The notes under the pieces were generated by a model, which was given only the letters and a program-made list of their open reading frames with translations, had not been told where the DNA came from and made no database searches. From an uncultured Acetatifactor sp. (GTDB lineage: Bacteria; Bacillota; Clostridia; Lachnospirales; Lachnospiraceae), in the NCBI GenBank assembly GCA_910579755.1, contig CAJTVB010000017.1, positions 28,740 to 92,739 of the forward strand: 64,000 bases of DNA. The letters are read 5' to 3'. Below, in pieces: positions 1-7,518 of this stretch. Every line of letters begins with the position of its first letter. The stretch's first letter is position 1. A program made the position numbers and the translations under genes.

Positions 1-125
1 AAAAAGGATATCCGGTATTTGATTATAGAAACATCGTTGAATGACAATAGAGGTTCGGGATATTATGAAACAGAAACATGCGGGAGAATTTATTTTTCCC
101 GCATGTTTTGTCGAAGAAGATGTGT

Positions 126-995
126 TCAGTTTTCCGGCATCTGTATCACGAATTCCAAATTTCCGGCGGCTCCAGCGGCAATGCTGTATTTGGGGAAACA
201 AACCACAACTGTGTTGTCTCCGCGAATATAGAAGGCGGTGGATTCGTCTACGGTAGTAAATCCTCCCTGGTCAGGAGAGAAAAAGAAGGTAAAACCATCG
301 GCATCCACACTTTCGCTGATTTGTTTTTGAATGGCGGTATTGCAGATCGTGATCCAATCATCTCCCAGCAAATCCTGCAGCGTCAGCTCACGGTCCTTTG
401 TAAAATCCAGATTGTAATAATAACGTTCTTCATAGGAGGAAACCCAGCCTTCGGAAAGGGATACCATGAAAGAAACCTGATTTTCGGTCTGGCTTTTAAT
501 TTCATAGTCGATGATGACCTCCATTTCGCGGTCTGCCCACTCATCCTCCGTGCCGCCGGTGGCGAAAAAGGCATTTTTATAGTCGTCCCAGTCCTGCTTT
601 GCCTTGGCAAGGTGCCGGTCAAGCTTTTCCTGAATGGCTGTATTGATTTTTTCTGCCAGAGAATTGGACGCATCCACCATGGGGGCGGATATGCTGTAGT
701 TAATACCGTCCTCAGATTTGCTGTAGTCGACGAAGGTCAGTATCTGGAACAGTCCGCCCAGGACCGGCACTCTGGCGGCGTTGGCTATGGCAAGAGACAG
801 GTTCAGTCCTGTCAGCATCAGAGCGAAACAGGCGGCAGCAGCAATGAAGCGGCGGATCCTTTGATTACGCCTTTTGCGATAACCGGTCTTTCCTTCCCGG
901 ATGCCTGCCTGGATGCGTTTTGGCAGTTCGGAGGGGATTGGGGTGTTATTATAAGCTTCTTTGGCTTGCTTGAATTCGTTGGTAAAATCGTTCAT
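126..995 (-). CDS. RsiV-like anti-sigma factor (DUF3298)
   Basis: A 289-residue protein with a cytoplasmic N-terminus (about residues 1-48), one membrane segment rich in Ala/Leu (about 49-70) and a long extracytoplasmic part matching the RsiV/DUF3298 layout. RsiV-type proteins hold an ECF sigma factor at the membrane and release it after regulated proteolysis, in Bacillus subtilis on lysozyme binding. The gene starts at the ATG that overlaps the stop of the upstream sigma gene by 4 bases, the usual translational coupling of sigma/anti-sigma pairs. That sigma gene is broken here, so this anti-sigma factor may have lost its natural partner. Family assignment is fairly sure; the signal sensed is unknown. 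Confidence 0.8.
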   Translation of the reverse strand: MNDFTNEFKQAKEAYNNTPIPSELPKRIQAGIREGKTGYRKRRNQRIRRFIAAAACFALMLTGLNLSLAIANAARVPVLGGLFQILTFVDYSKSEDGINYSISAPMVDASNSLAEKINTAIQEKLDRHLAKAKQDWDDYKNAFFATGGTEDEWADREMEVIIDYEIKSQTENQVSFMVSLSEGWVSSYEERYYYNLDFTKDRELTLQDLLGDDWITICNTAIQKQISESVDADGFTFFFSPDQGGFTTVDESTAFYIRGDNTVVVCFPKYSIAAGAAGNLEFVIQMPEN

Positions 996-1144
996 AGAAT
1001 TTCTGCTCCTTCCATTGCAATGCGCAGCTTTTTCAAGCCGGCGTCCAAAGACTCATCAGGATTTTTTAAGACACTGTAAGCCAGTCGGTAAAATCCTGCC
1101 TGATTTTCAATGAGGTATTGTGTCAGAGCTTCTTCCTTTGTCAC
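992..1144 (-). pseudogene. ECF sigma factor (SigV-type) with its middle deleted
   Basis: A 50-codon frame, GTG start with a GGAAGA ribosome site. Residues 1-34 match the start of a SigV-type sigma factor (FYRLAYSVLKNPDESLD, region 2.1). Residues 36-50 match the extreme C-terminus (LKKLRIAMEG). About 120 residues covering regions 2.2 to 4.2 are missing, with the frame kept across the junction. The stop overlaps the start of the RsiV-like gene. Without the DNA-binding regions the product cannot act as a sigma factor. I read it as an in-frame deletion relic; the short peptide could still be made. Confidence 0.75.
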
Positions 1145-1228
1145 ATCGATCTTCCTTTCTGCCTGGTTTTAAACTGGGATAAAGATTCGACGCCGTTCTG
1201 CCGGCCGGTGAAGAACGCCGTCTGTATA

Positions 1229-1256
1229 TTAGACGGAAAACCGGTCGAAAAAGTTT
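1229..1256 (-). promoter_or_regulatory. Likely ECF-type autoregulatory promoter
   Basis: Reading the minus strand upstream of the broken sigma gene there is AAACTTTTT (1256-1248), a spacer of 12 bases and CGTCTAA (1235-1229). This is the shape of SigV/ECF30-class promoters (AAC-rich -35, CGTCTA -10). It sits about 85 bases before the GTG start. The autoregulatory promoter therefore seems to survive although the sigma gene does not. Confidence 0.55.
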
Positions 1257-1299
1257 AAAGGCAAAAAAATTATAATATAAACCTGAATTAATTGAAAAG

Positions 1300-1560
1300 A
1301 TGCCGGAAGCGGGCCTTTACCAGATACTGATAGCTTATTACCCGATGGAAGGGAAAGGCGGGAACATTGAGTGCAGGATACTGATCAACGGAGAGCTTCC
1401 GTTTTCCGGCGCCGGCACGGTGACCTTTTATCGGAACTGGATCGTGGAACGGGAGGTGAATCAGACCGGGCAGCCGCAGGAGGTACGGGTGGAGGCAGAG
1501 GAGATCTGCTTCCATGACAGGATACCGCCCTTTTTTTTACAAAAATCGAAAAAGATTTGA
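1300..1560 (+). pseudogene. Fragment of a large extracellular solute-binding protein
   Basis: An 86-codon frame with no clear ribosome site. Its sequence (EAGLYQILIAYYPMEGKGG, then ILINGELPF and a Trp-containing stretch) resembles the internal carbohydrate-binding-like segment of large Lachnospiraceae ABC solute-binding lipoproteins. No signal peptide, no ABC-binding core and an abrupt end in FLQKSKKI indicate a fragment cut at both sides. Assignment is by remembered family resemblance and is moderate. Confidence 0.45.
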
Positions 1561-1644
1561 ATAAATTGGAAAGTTGTTACAATGTATAGTTGAAGGGCAA
1601 AAGAGGTGCTGCCTTTATAAGACGTCTTAGAGGAAGAAAACCGA

Positions 1645-2172
1645 ATGACAAAACATGAGCTTGAGCTGTGTATAGACAAATACGGTAAGGATATCTACTC
1701 ATTTTGTAAGCATCTTACAAACAATCCGCTGGAGGCTGACGATTTATACCAAGATACTTTTCTGAGGGCTGTGGTACTAAAGGAAAAGATAGAATACGGC
1801 AATAATCCGAAAAGCTATTTTCTTTCCATTGCGCTGCGCATATGGAGGAATAAAAAGAGAAAATTTGCATGGAGGAAACGAATTGCGGATGTACAGCCTA
1901 TAGTGGATGAGCGGGATGCAGAATTAGGAGAAGCTTTAGAGCTGTCTTTGGAGGAAAGGATTACCAGTAAGGAGAAGGATATGCTCGTGCGGATGGCGGT
2001 GAGCAGGCTGCCGGAAAAATTAAAGATTACAGTGCTCCTTTTCTACATGGAAGACCTGTCAACAGCACAGATTTCTGAGGTCATGAAAATACCTGTAGGA
2101 ACTGTACTCAGCAGATTACATCAGGCTCGAAAAATTCTAAAAAAAGATTTGGAGGATGTTTTAAGTGAATGA
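1645..2172 (+). CDS. RNA polymerase ECF sigma factor
   Basis: A 175-residue sigma-70 family protein of ECF size. Region 2 is visible at about residues 5-75 (LEADDLYQDTFLRA is the region 2.2/2.3 core). Region 4 is at about 115-170 (LPEKLKITVLLFYMEDLS, then ISEVMKIPVGTVLSRLHQAR as the helix-turn-helix). It should direct RNA polymerase to a small regulon in response to an envelope signal. Its stop overlaps the start of the next gene by 8 bases, so that gene is the likely cognate regulator. Intact, unlike the sigma gene at 992-1144. Confidence 0.9.
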   Translation: MTKHELELCIDKYGKDIYSFCKHLTNNPLEADDLYQDTFLRAVVLKEKIEYGNNPKSYFLSIALRIWRNKKRKFAWRKRIADVQPIVDERDAELGEALELSLEERITSKEKDMLVRMAVSRLPEKLKITVLLFYMEDLSTAQISEVMKIPVGTVLSRLHQARKILKKDLEDVLSE

Positions 2173-3394
2173 TAAACTTGATAATGCGTTAAGACATGCC
2201 CTTACTCCAGGTGATGAAGCGGATATAAGGCTGAATCAGAAAATATTAAATCAGGCAGAGGAGAAGAGAAAAATGGCAGAAAGAAAGAATTGGAGATTAA
2301 CGGCAGCAATTGCTGCGGGATTGGTGCTGTGCATAAGCTCCGTAACCGTATATGCAGCATGGAAGTATTTGCCGGCCTCGGATGTTGCCGCCAATGTACA
2401 GGGCAGGAATCTGGCGGAGGCGTTCGCTGGTGAGCAGGCGTTTGTCATTAACGAGGTCCAGAGCTATGGAGACTATCGTGTTACCTTGCTGAGCATTATT
2501 TCCGGCAGGATGCTGTCGGAATATCCACACTATCATAATGGTGAAATAGCTGCAGACAGGACATATGTGGTCATTGCCATTGAAAACGGAAATGGTGTAC
2601 CCATGCCGGATACTTCAGACGAGAGCTATGGAAATCTGGAATTTTTTGCTTCTCCCCTCATTGGAGATTTTAATCCGGCGTTCTATAACATAGCGGGCAT
2701 GTCCGGTAATTATACGGATATGACGGAGGAAGGAATATTGTACAGGCTTTTGGAATGCAGTAATGTGGAGATTTTTGCGGATCATGATTTATATCTTTGT
2801 GTTTCAGAGGGAATGTTCTATGATTCTGAGGCTTATTGCTACGATGAGCTGACAGGAAAAATAAGCAGAAATGAGAATTATGAAGGGATGAATGCCCTGT
2901 TTGAGCTGCCGATGGATATTGCAAAGGCTGATCCACAAAAAGCCGCAGAATATATGGCAGAGCTGGGATTCGAATCCGATATTCTGCGGGAAAAGCTGGA
3001 TGCAGAATTAGGAGAAGCTTTTGAAGTGAAGGTGACGGAAGAAAATAAAATGGGAGCGGAGGCTGCGGAGTACGCCCTGCAGTTTGTGGGTAATCCATAT
3101 GTATGGGGAGAAGACAGCCTGACAGAGGGAACGGACAGCAGCGGCTTTACAAAGAGTGTATATGCGCATTTTGATATCAGTCTTCCGCACAGCTCCAGCG
3201 GACAGCGTACGTCAGGGATGAAAGTAGAGACTATAGAAAATGCAGAGCCCGGAGATTTAGTCTTTTATGAAACACCTGCCCATGTGGCAATTTATATCGG
3301 AGACGGGCTGATTGTCCATGCAATGCCCGAAATGGGAATTTGTATTTCGGAAGCTGATTTTGATGAAATTGCGGAGATCAGGCGGGTAGTGTAA
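2165..3394 (+). CDS. Anti-sigma-like membrane protein with NlpC/P60 domain lacking the catalytic Cys
   Basis: 409 residues: a short cytoplasmic N-terminus, a membrane segment at about 43-64 and a long external part ending in an NlpC/P60 fold (about 295-409). The fold is recognisable from NPYVWGEDSL, GFTKSVYAHF, GDLVFY and HVAIYIGDGLIVHA. In NlpC/P60 peptidases the motif DCSG supplies the nucleophile; here it reads DSSG, with Ser at residue 325, while the His (about 373) is kept. The domain is thus probably unable to cut peptidoglycan and may bind cell wall fragments or stem peptides. Position after the ECF gene with an 8-base overlap suggests it controls that sigma factor. Fold assignment is sure, the sensing role is inference. 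Confidence 0.75.
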   Translation: MNDKLDNALRHALTPGDEADIRLNQKILNQAEEKRKMAERKNWRLTAAIAAGLVLCISSVTVYAAWKYLPASDVAANVQGRNLAEAFAGEQAFVINEVQSYGDYRVTLLSIISGRMLSEYPHYHNGEIAADRTYVVIAIENGNGVPMPDTSDESYGNLEFFASPLIGDFNPAFYNIAGMSGNYTDMTEEGILYRLLECSNVEIFADHDLYLCVSEGMFYDSEAYCYDELTGKISRNENYEGMNALFELPMDIAKADPQKAAEYMAELGFESDILREKLDAELGEAFEVKVTEENKMGAEAAEYALQFVGNPYVWGEDSLTEGTDSSGFTKSVYAHFDISLPHSSSGQRTSGMKVETIENAEPGDLVFYETPAHVAIYIGDGLIVHAMPEMGICISEADFDEIAEIRRVV

Positions 3395-3432
3395 AGGGTG
3401 AATCAAGCCATAATGATACCAATGCTGTAATT

Positions 3433-3456
3433 GAGGCGTCCCCGGCGGGGCGCCTC
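3433..3456 (+). terminator. Hairpin after the sigma/NlpC module
   Basis: GAGGCG and CGCCTC arms with a GC-rich interior form a strong hairpin 40 bases after the stop codon. There is no T-run behind it, so it may be a processing or weak termination structure. Confidence 0.45.
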
Positions 3457-3551
3457 ACAATCTGTTCACTTCTCCAGAATTATTTGATCTCAACATCATA
3501 TTTTGTCTAATTTCACCAAATCTGAGCACCGGCTTTTGTTGATTACAGAAA

Positions 3552-3580
3552 TTGACATATAAAAGATTTTTCATTATAAT
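3552..3580 (+). promoter_or_regulatory. Consensus SigA promoter of the maltodextrin regulon
   Basis: TTGACA at 3552-3557, a 17-base spacer and TATAAT at 3575-3580 make a full consensus promoter about 100 bases before the lipoprotein gene. The first operator palindrome starts at the next base, so a bound repressor would block initiation. Confidence 0.85.
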
Positions 3581-3645
3581 TTGCTTAACTGGTTAAGCAA
3601 TAGCGGAAGCCTATATTTTTTACCTGTTTGCTTAACTGGTTAAGC
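3581..3645 (+). promoter_or_regulatory. Two identical palindromic operators
   Basis: The 16-base palindrome GCTTAACTGGTTAAGC occurs at 3583-3598 (extended to TTGC...GCAA) and again at 3630-3645, centres 47 bases apart. The first abuts the -10 box; the second lies between promoter and gene. Spacing of about four and a half helical turns would allow two dimers or a short loop. The LacI-family regulator encoded at 4904-5707 is the natural candidate to bind them, but this is inferred from proximity. Confidence 0.75.
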
Positions 3646-3678
3646 TACAACATTTCAGCAAGGAAAGGGAGGTTCAGG

Positions 3679-4863
3679 ATGAAGAAAAAGGTGTTGAGTT
3701 TGGTGTTGGCGGCGGCAATGGTCTTTACAATGGCGGCCTGCGGAAATGAGGGGACAGGAGAAAGCGGCAGTCAGGGAACGGAGGGAAGCAGCCAGGGCAC
3801 GGAGCAGAGCGGCAGCGACGGTCAGGATCAGGAGAATCCCCAGACTGCGTCTCACAAGGTGACCTTTTATGACGCGGATGGAACTACGGTTTTATCCGAG
3901 GAGGAGGTGGCGGACGGCGCTTCGCCCACAGAGTATACGCCCGAAAAGGATGGCCAGGTATTTATGGGCTGGTTTGCAACTCCGTCCATGGCTCATGAAT
4001 TTGATTTTTCCCAGCCTGTCACAGAGGACACCTCAGTATTTGCAGGATTCATGGAAAATAAGGAGGATACCAGAACCTTTGCCATTCTGGGCAGCGGTAA
4101 GAGCCCGCTTTTGGCCGTATCCAGCTGGGGCAAGGTAATCAATGAGGAGCATTATATGACCAAAGCGGACGGTGAGAATGTTTATACCATTACCATTGAC
4201 CTCTGCGAGGGAGACGAATTCCAGTTTGCCATCGACACGGCATGGAGCAACCAGCGGGGCGGCGGTTATCTGGAGACCACGGACGCGGACGGGGAAACCT
4301 ATTTCAGCGTTTCAGGCGGGCTGTCGGACAGTACAAAGAAAGCAAATATCAAGTGCCTGAAGGATGGAAATTATACTTTTACACTGACTACCTACCCGGG
4401 CGCCGACGTATATGATACCGCAAACAGTTATTACACTGAGGAGACCAAAGAAAATCACAACTCCAATCCCTATGACAGAATCACGTTTACCTATAACGGA
4501 GAGATTCAGGGCGAGATGAGTCAGCTGACTACCACATATTACATCAAGGGAGCGACTGTGACAGAATGGCAGGATAAATACGATGATCAGTATAAGTTTA
4601 CTGAGGAAAACGGAATCCACACTCTGGTAATCGACCTGGAAGAGGGAGACGAGTTCCTGATGACGACTCTGGTAACTGCGGAAGACGGCACTTCCTCTGT
4701 GGGAAATGAGTATGTCCGCTACAGCAATATCACAGATGAAGCCTCTCTTACCTTTGTAGATGGCACGGAGAGTTATAATATTGTGGCAAAGGCGGCGGGA
4801 ACCTACACGTTTACCTATGATCCGGCATCGACCCAGCTGACAGTGGGATTTGAAGGAAAGTAA
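3679..4863 (+). CDS. Surface carbohydrate-binding lipoprotein
   Basis: 394 residues from the ATG preceded by AAAGGGAGG. A lipoprotein signal (MKKKVLSLVL...MAAC, lipobox Cys at about residue 20) is followed by a Gly/Ser/Gln/Glu linker. Next comes a Listeria-Bacteroides (InlB B-type) repeat at about residues 55-110 ending FMGWF...FAGF. Two beta-rich segments follow, of the kind seen in starch-binding modules, each containing a VITIDL/LVIDLEEGDEF-like strand. It would sit on the outer face of the membrane and capture starch fragments for the importer encoded downstream. It is the first gene after the consensus promoter and twin operators. Starch binding is inferred from context. Confidence 0.65.
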   Translation: MKKKVLSLVLAAAMVFTMAACGNEGTGESGSQGTEGSSQGTEQSGSDGQDQENPQTASHKVTFYDADGTTVLSEEEVADGASPTEYTPEKDGQVFMGWFATPSMAHEFDFSQPVTEDTSVFAGFMENKEDTRTFAILGSGKSPLLAVSSWGKVINEEHYMTKADGENVYTITIDLCEGDEFQFAIDTAWSNQRGGGYLETTDADGETYFSVSGGLSDSTKKANIKCLKDGNYTFTLTTYPGADVYDTANSYYTEETKENHNSNPYDRITFTYNGEIQGEMSQLTTTYYIKGATVTEWQDKYDDQYKFTEENGIHTLVIDLEEGDEFLMTTLVTAEDGTSSVGNEYVRYSNITDEASLTFVDGTESYNIVAKAAGTYTFTYDPASTQLTVGFEGK

Positions 4864-4869
4864 GAAAAT

Positions 4870-4900
4870 ACATGGGGTATCCTCAAGGGATACCCCATGT
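4870..4900. terminator. Bidirectional terminator between convergent genes
   Basis: A perfect 13-base-pair stem (ACATGGGGTATCC, 4870-4882, with its complement 4888-4900) and a 5-base loop lies between the lipoprotein stop and the LacI-type stop. On the minus strand it is followed by ATTTTCTTA. It can serve both converging transcripts. Confidence 0.8.
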
Positions 4901-4903
4901 GCG

Positions 4904-5707
4904 TCAGACAAACAGATTGTGTTCACAGTCGGGGACACGGTTGGCAGCCAATTCAAAACAGGCAAATACCTGCTCCATTTTTTCCCGCAGTCTGTGGGCC
5001 GGGCAGAAGCCGTCCGGGCCTGCCAGGGAGGCCAGGGACTGTTGATTGTACAGAATATTCCCCGAAAAGGCCGCGGCCTGTGCTGCAGAGCCTGAGCCAT
5101 TTTCCGGCACGAATATCACGGAAGAGAAGGTACTTTGGATCAGCCTGCGAAGGTCTGTGTTATTGGGAGTAAGACAGAGATAACGGTAGTTTTCACTGCC
5201 GAACCGTTCATCCGCTTTTGCTTTCAGGCCCGCATAGTCCGTGCACACCTGAAAAAAGATCTGCAGGGGTGTCAGGCTGTCAATGGCAATCAGAGGAATC
5301 AGGTTGTTATCTCCCACGTCGTTAAAGAAATCAGTGTCAGTGTCGTAGCAGAGAATAGCGTCCGCATAGTCGATCCTGGCGATGTTCTCCTCGCTCTGCA
5401 GCAGGAGATGATAGCCATGGGACTGGAGGACTGAGGCCAGGACGTCCGCCACGGCCAGCTGCTCGGAGCGTTTATAGAGAGATTCCTCCCGGCGCAGGAA
5501 AAGCGCGATGTTATAGGTTTTGCTGGTGGCGAGAGATTTTGCGGAGGCGTTTGGCCTGTAGTCAAGCAGATTGACAATCTGCCATACCTTTTTTTTGGTC
5601 TCATCGCTGATGCGCTGGTCATCCCGATGATTGATCACATAGGATACGGTGGCTACGGAGACGCCCGCCTGCCTGGCAATGTCTCGAATGGTGTATTTTT
5701 TGCTCAT
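4904..5707 (-). CDS. LacI-family transcriptional regulator
   Basis: 267 residues. The N-terminus carries the classic LacI helix-turn-helix (YTIRDIARQAGVSVATVSYV, residues 5-24) and hinge (DYRPNASAKSLAT). The rest is a periplasmic-binding-protein-like sensor, but at 267 residues the protein is shorter than the usual 330-340, so parts of the sensor are reduced. Placed convergent to the lipoprotein gene and divergent from the GH13 gene, it is the likely repressor of the maltodextrin genes, acting at the twin palindromes at 3583-3645. The ligand is presumably a maltooligosaccharide or a derivative. Confidence 0.85.
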   Translation of the reverse strand: MSKKYTIRDIARQAGVSVATVSYVINHRDDQRISDETKKKVWQIVNLLDYRPNASAKSLATSKTYNIALFLRREESLYKRSEQLAVADVLASVLQSHGYHLLLQSEENIARIDYADAILCYDTDTDFFNDVGDNNLIPLIAIDSLTPLQIFFQVCTDYAGLKAKADERFGSENYRYLCLTPNNTDLRRLIQSTFSSVIFVPENGSGSAAQAAAFSGNILYNQQSLASLAGPDGFCPAHRLREKMEQVFACFELAANRVPDCEHNLFV

Positions 5708-5778
5708 AGCTTATTTATATACTGCGTGTCCGATTTTGTCAATGAGGCTCGCAAAAAAAGGAAGGGGTAGGAGGCAGC

Positions 5779-7518
5779 ATGAACGAACAGGCAATTTTAC
5801 ATATACCGGATTCCCGATATTGCTTCCCGATTTCGGAGAAGGAAGTGGTTCTGCGGCTCCGGGTGGACAGGAGGGATCCTGTTGACGGGGTGCAGGTAGT
5901 ATACGAAAGCAAGTATGTCATCCAGATGCGTCAGCTTGACGAGAGAATGGAGCGCAGATACGAGGACAGACTGTTTGCCTGGTATGAGGTGAAGCTGAAG
6001 CTGGAGGATGTGCGGCTCAGCTATATCTTCAAATTGCAGGAGCAGGGGAAAGAGTGGTATTATTCTGAGGACGGGCTGTGCGATACCTATGACTTTTCTC
6101 TGGCATATTTTAATTTTTTTCAGCTTCCTTACATCAATTCGGCAGATATACACAGGGAAGTGTCCTGGATGAGCAGCGCGGTATTCTATGAAATTTTTGT
6201 GGAACGCTTTTGCCGCGGAATGGAGGAAAAGGACGATACGTATATCAATATGGAATGGGGGGAAAAGCCTCATCCGAAGAGCTTTGCAGGAGGGGACCTT
6301 CCCGGTATCATCCAGAAGCTGGATTATATAGAGAACCTGGGTGTGAACGCCTTGTATCTGACGCCGGTTTTTCGGTCCATCTCCAACCATAAGTATGACA
6401 TTTCCGATTACGGCGTCATAGACCGGCATTTTGGCACCAATGAGGATTTTGGCAGGCTGGTGAGGGAGGCCCACAGCCGGGGAATCAGGGTGGTGCTGGA
6501 TGCAGTGTTTAATCATTGCAGTGAAGAGCTGATCCAATTTCAGGATGTGGTGAAACGGGGAAAGGATTCTCCTTATTTTGACTGGTTTATCATCCGGGGA
6601 GACAGGCCGGAGAAGGAACCGCTGAACTATGAAGTGTTTGCCTTTTGCGATTATATGCCGAAGTTTAATACCTCCAATCCCCAGGTGCAGGAGTTTTTGC
6701 TGGACATTGCGGTATCCTGGATCAAAAAGTATAATATAGACGGCTGGCGGCTGGATGTGTCGGACGAGGTATCCCATGATTTCTGGCGTCTGTTCCGCAG
6801 CCGGGTGAAGGCGGTGAAACCGGACTGTGTTATCATCGGGGAAAATTGGCATGATGCCAATCCCTTCCTTGGGGGTGATCAGTATGACAGCATCATGAAT
6901 TATGCCTTTACCAAGGCATGTCTGGACTATTATGCTTTTGGCGCCTTTAATGCAGAGCAGTTTGCCTGGAAGCTGAACAGTCTCCTGATGCGCAATACGG
7001 ATCAGGTGAACCGGATGATGATGAATCTGCTGGATTCCCATGACACGGATCGGTTTTATACATGGGTGGGCCGTGACAGGAAAAAGCTGCTGTCGGCGGC
7101 GGCGGTAATGGTTATGTTTGTGGGGGCTCCCTGCATCTACTATGGGACGGAGACCCTGCTGGAGGGCGGTTATGACCCGGACAACAGGCGATGCTTCGAC
7201 TGGAACGAAAGCAGCTGGGATATGTATTGTATGGAAAAAATAAAGGCCCTGCTGGCTCTGCGGAAGGAAAAGGCAGTGCAGACCGGCGGCATTCGGGTGT
7301 ACAGCAGGGAAGGTCTGTTTGTGCTGAAGCGTTTCCTGGAGGAGGAAGAGCTGATTCTGTACTGTAACCGGACGAAGGAGGCTCTGCCTCTGGCACCGGA
7401 GGGTGATATGGCTGTGGAAAACGGCTTCGCAGAGGACTGTATCGATGCAGAGGGATTTGTAATATTCAGGAGGCGGGGATGCTTGGGGGCAGACGCTTCA
7501 GAAGGGAGGAAAGGATGA
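5779..7518 (+). CDS. GH13 maltodextrin hydrolase (neopullulanase/cyclomaltodextrinase type)
   Basis: 579 residues, start ATG behind GTAGGAGG. No signal peptide, so cytoplasmic. An N-terminal beta domain (about 1-125) precedes the (beta/alpha)8 barrel. Conserved GH13 regions are visible: DAVFNH (241-246), GWRLDV with the nucleophile Asp326, IIGENW with acid/base Glu355, and DSHD with Asp422. The N-terminal domain plus MPKFNTSNP before the nucleophile is typical of the GH13_20 group that opens cyclodextrins and cuts maltodextrins after import. Its stop overlaps the binding-protein gene by 4 bases (ATGA), placing enzyme and importer in one operon. Confidence 0.9.
   Translation: MNEQAILHIPDSRYCFPISEKEVVLRLRVDRRDPVDGVQVVYESKYVIQMRQLDERMERRYEDRLFAWYEVKLKLEDVRLSYIFKLQEQGKEWYYSEDGLCDTYDFSLAYFNFFQLPYINSADIHREVSWMSSAVFYEIFVERFCRGMEEKDDTYINMEWGEKPHPKSFAGGDLPGIIQKLDYIENLGVNALYLTPVFRSISNHKYDISDYGVIDRHFGTNEDFGRLVREAHSRGIRVVLDAVFNHCSEELIQFQDVVKRGKDSPYFDWFIIRGDRPEKEPLNYEVFAFCDYMPKFNTSNPQVQEFLLDIAVSWIKKYNIDGWRLDVSDEVSHDFWRLFRSRVKAVKPDCVIIGENWHDANPFLGGDQYDSIMNYAFTKACLDYYAFGAFNAEQFAWKLNSLLMRNTDQVNRMMMNLLDSHDTDRFYTWVGRDRKKLLSAAAVMVMFVGAPCIYYGTETLLEGGYDPDNRRCFDWNESSWDMYCMEKIKALLALRKEKAVQTGGIRVYSREGLFVLKRFLEEEELILYCNRTKEALPLAPEGDMAVENGFAEDCIDAEGFVIFRRRGCLGADASEGRKG

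Noticed and set aside
78..1079. 333-codon plus-strand frame across the anti-sigma gene
   Set aside because: It is the shadow of the RsiV-like gene; no ribosome site, and the minus frame has clear family motifs and coupling.
2165..3394. Phage or host endolysin
   Set aside because: Has a membrane anchor near the N-terminus, lies beside an ECF sigma gene and lacks the catalytic Cys.
5797..7041. 414-codon minus-strand frame opposite the GH13 gene
   Set aside because: Antisense of a high-GC coding gene with intact catalytic motifs on the plus strand; composition rich in His/Ile/Pro as expected from a shadow.
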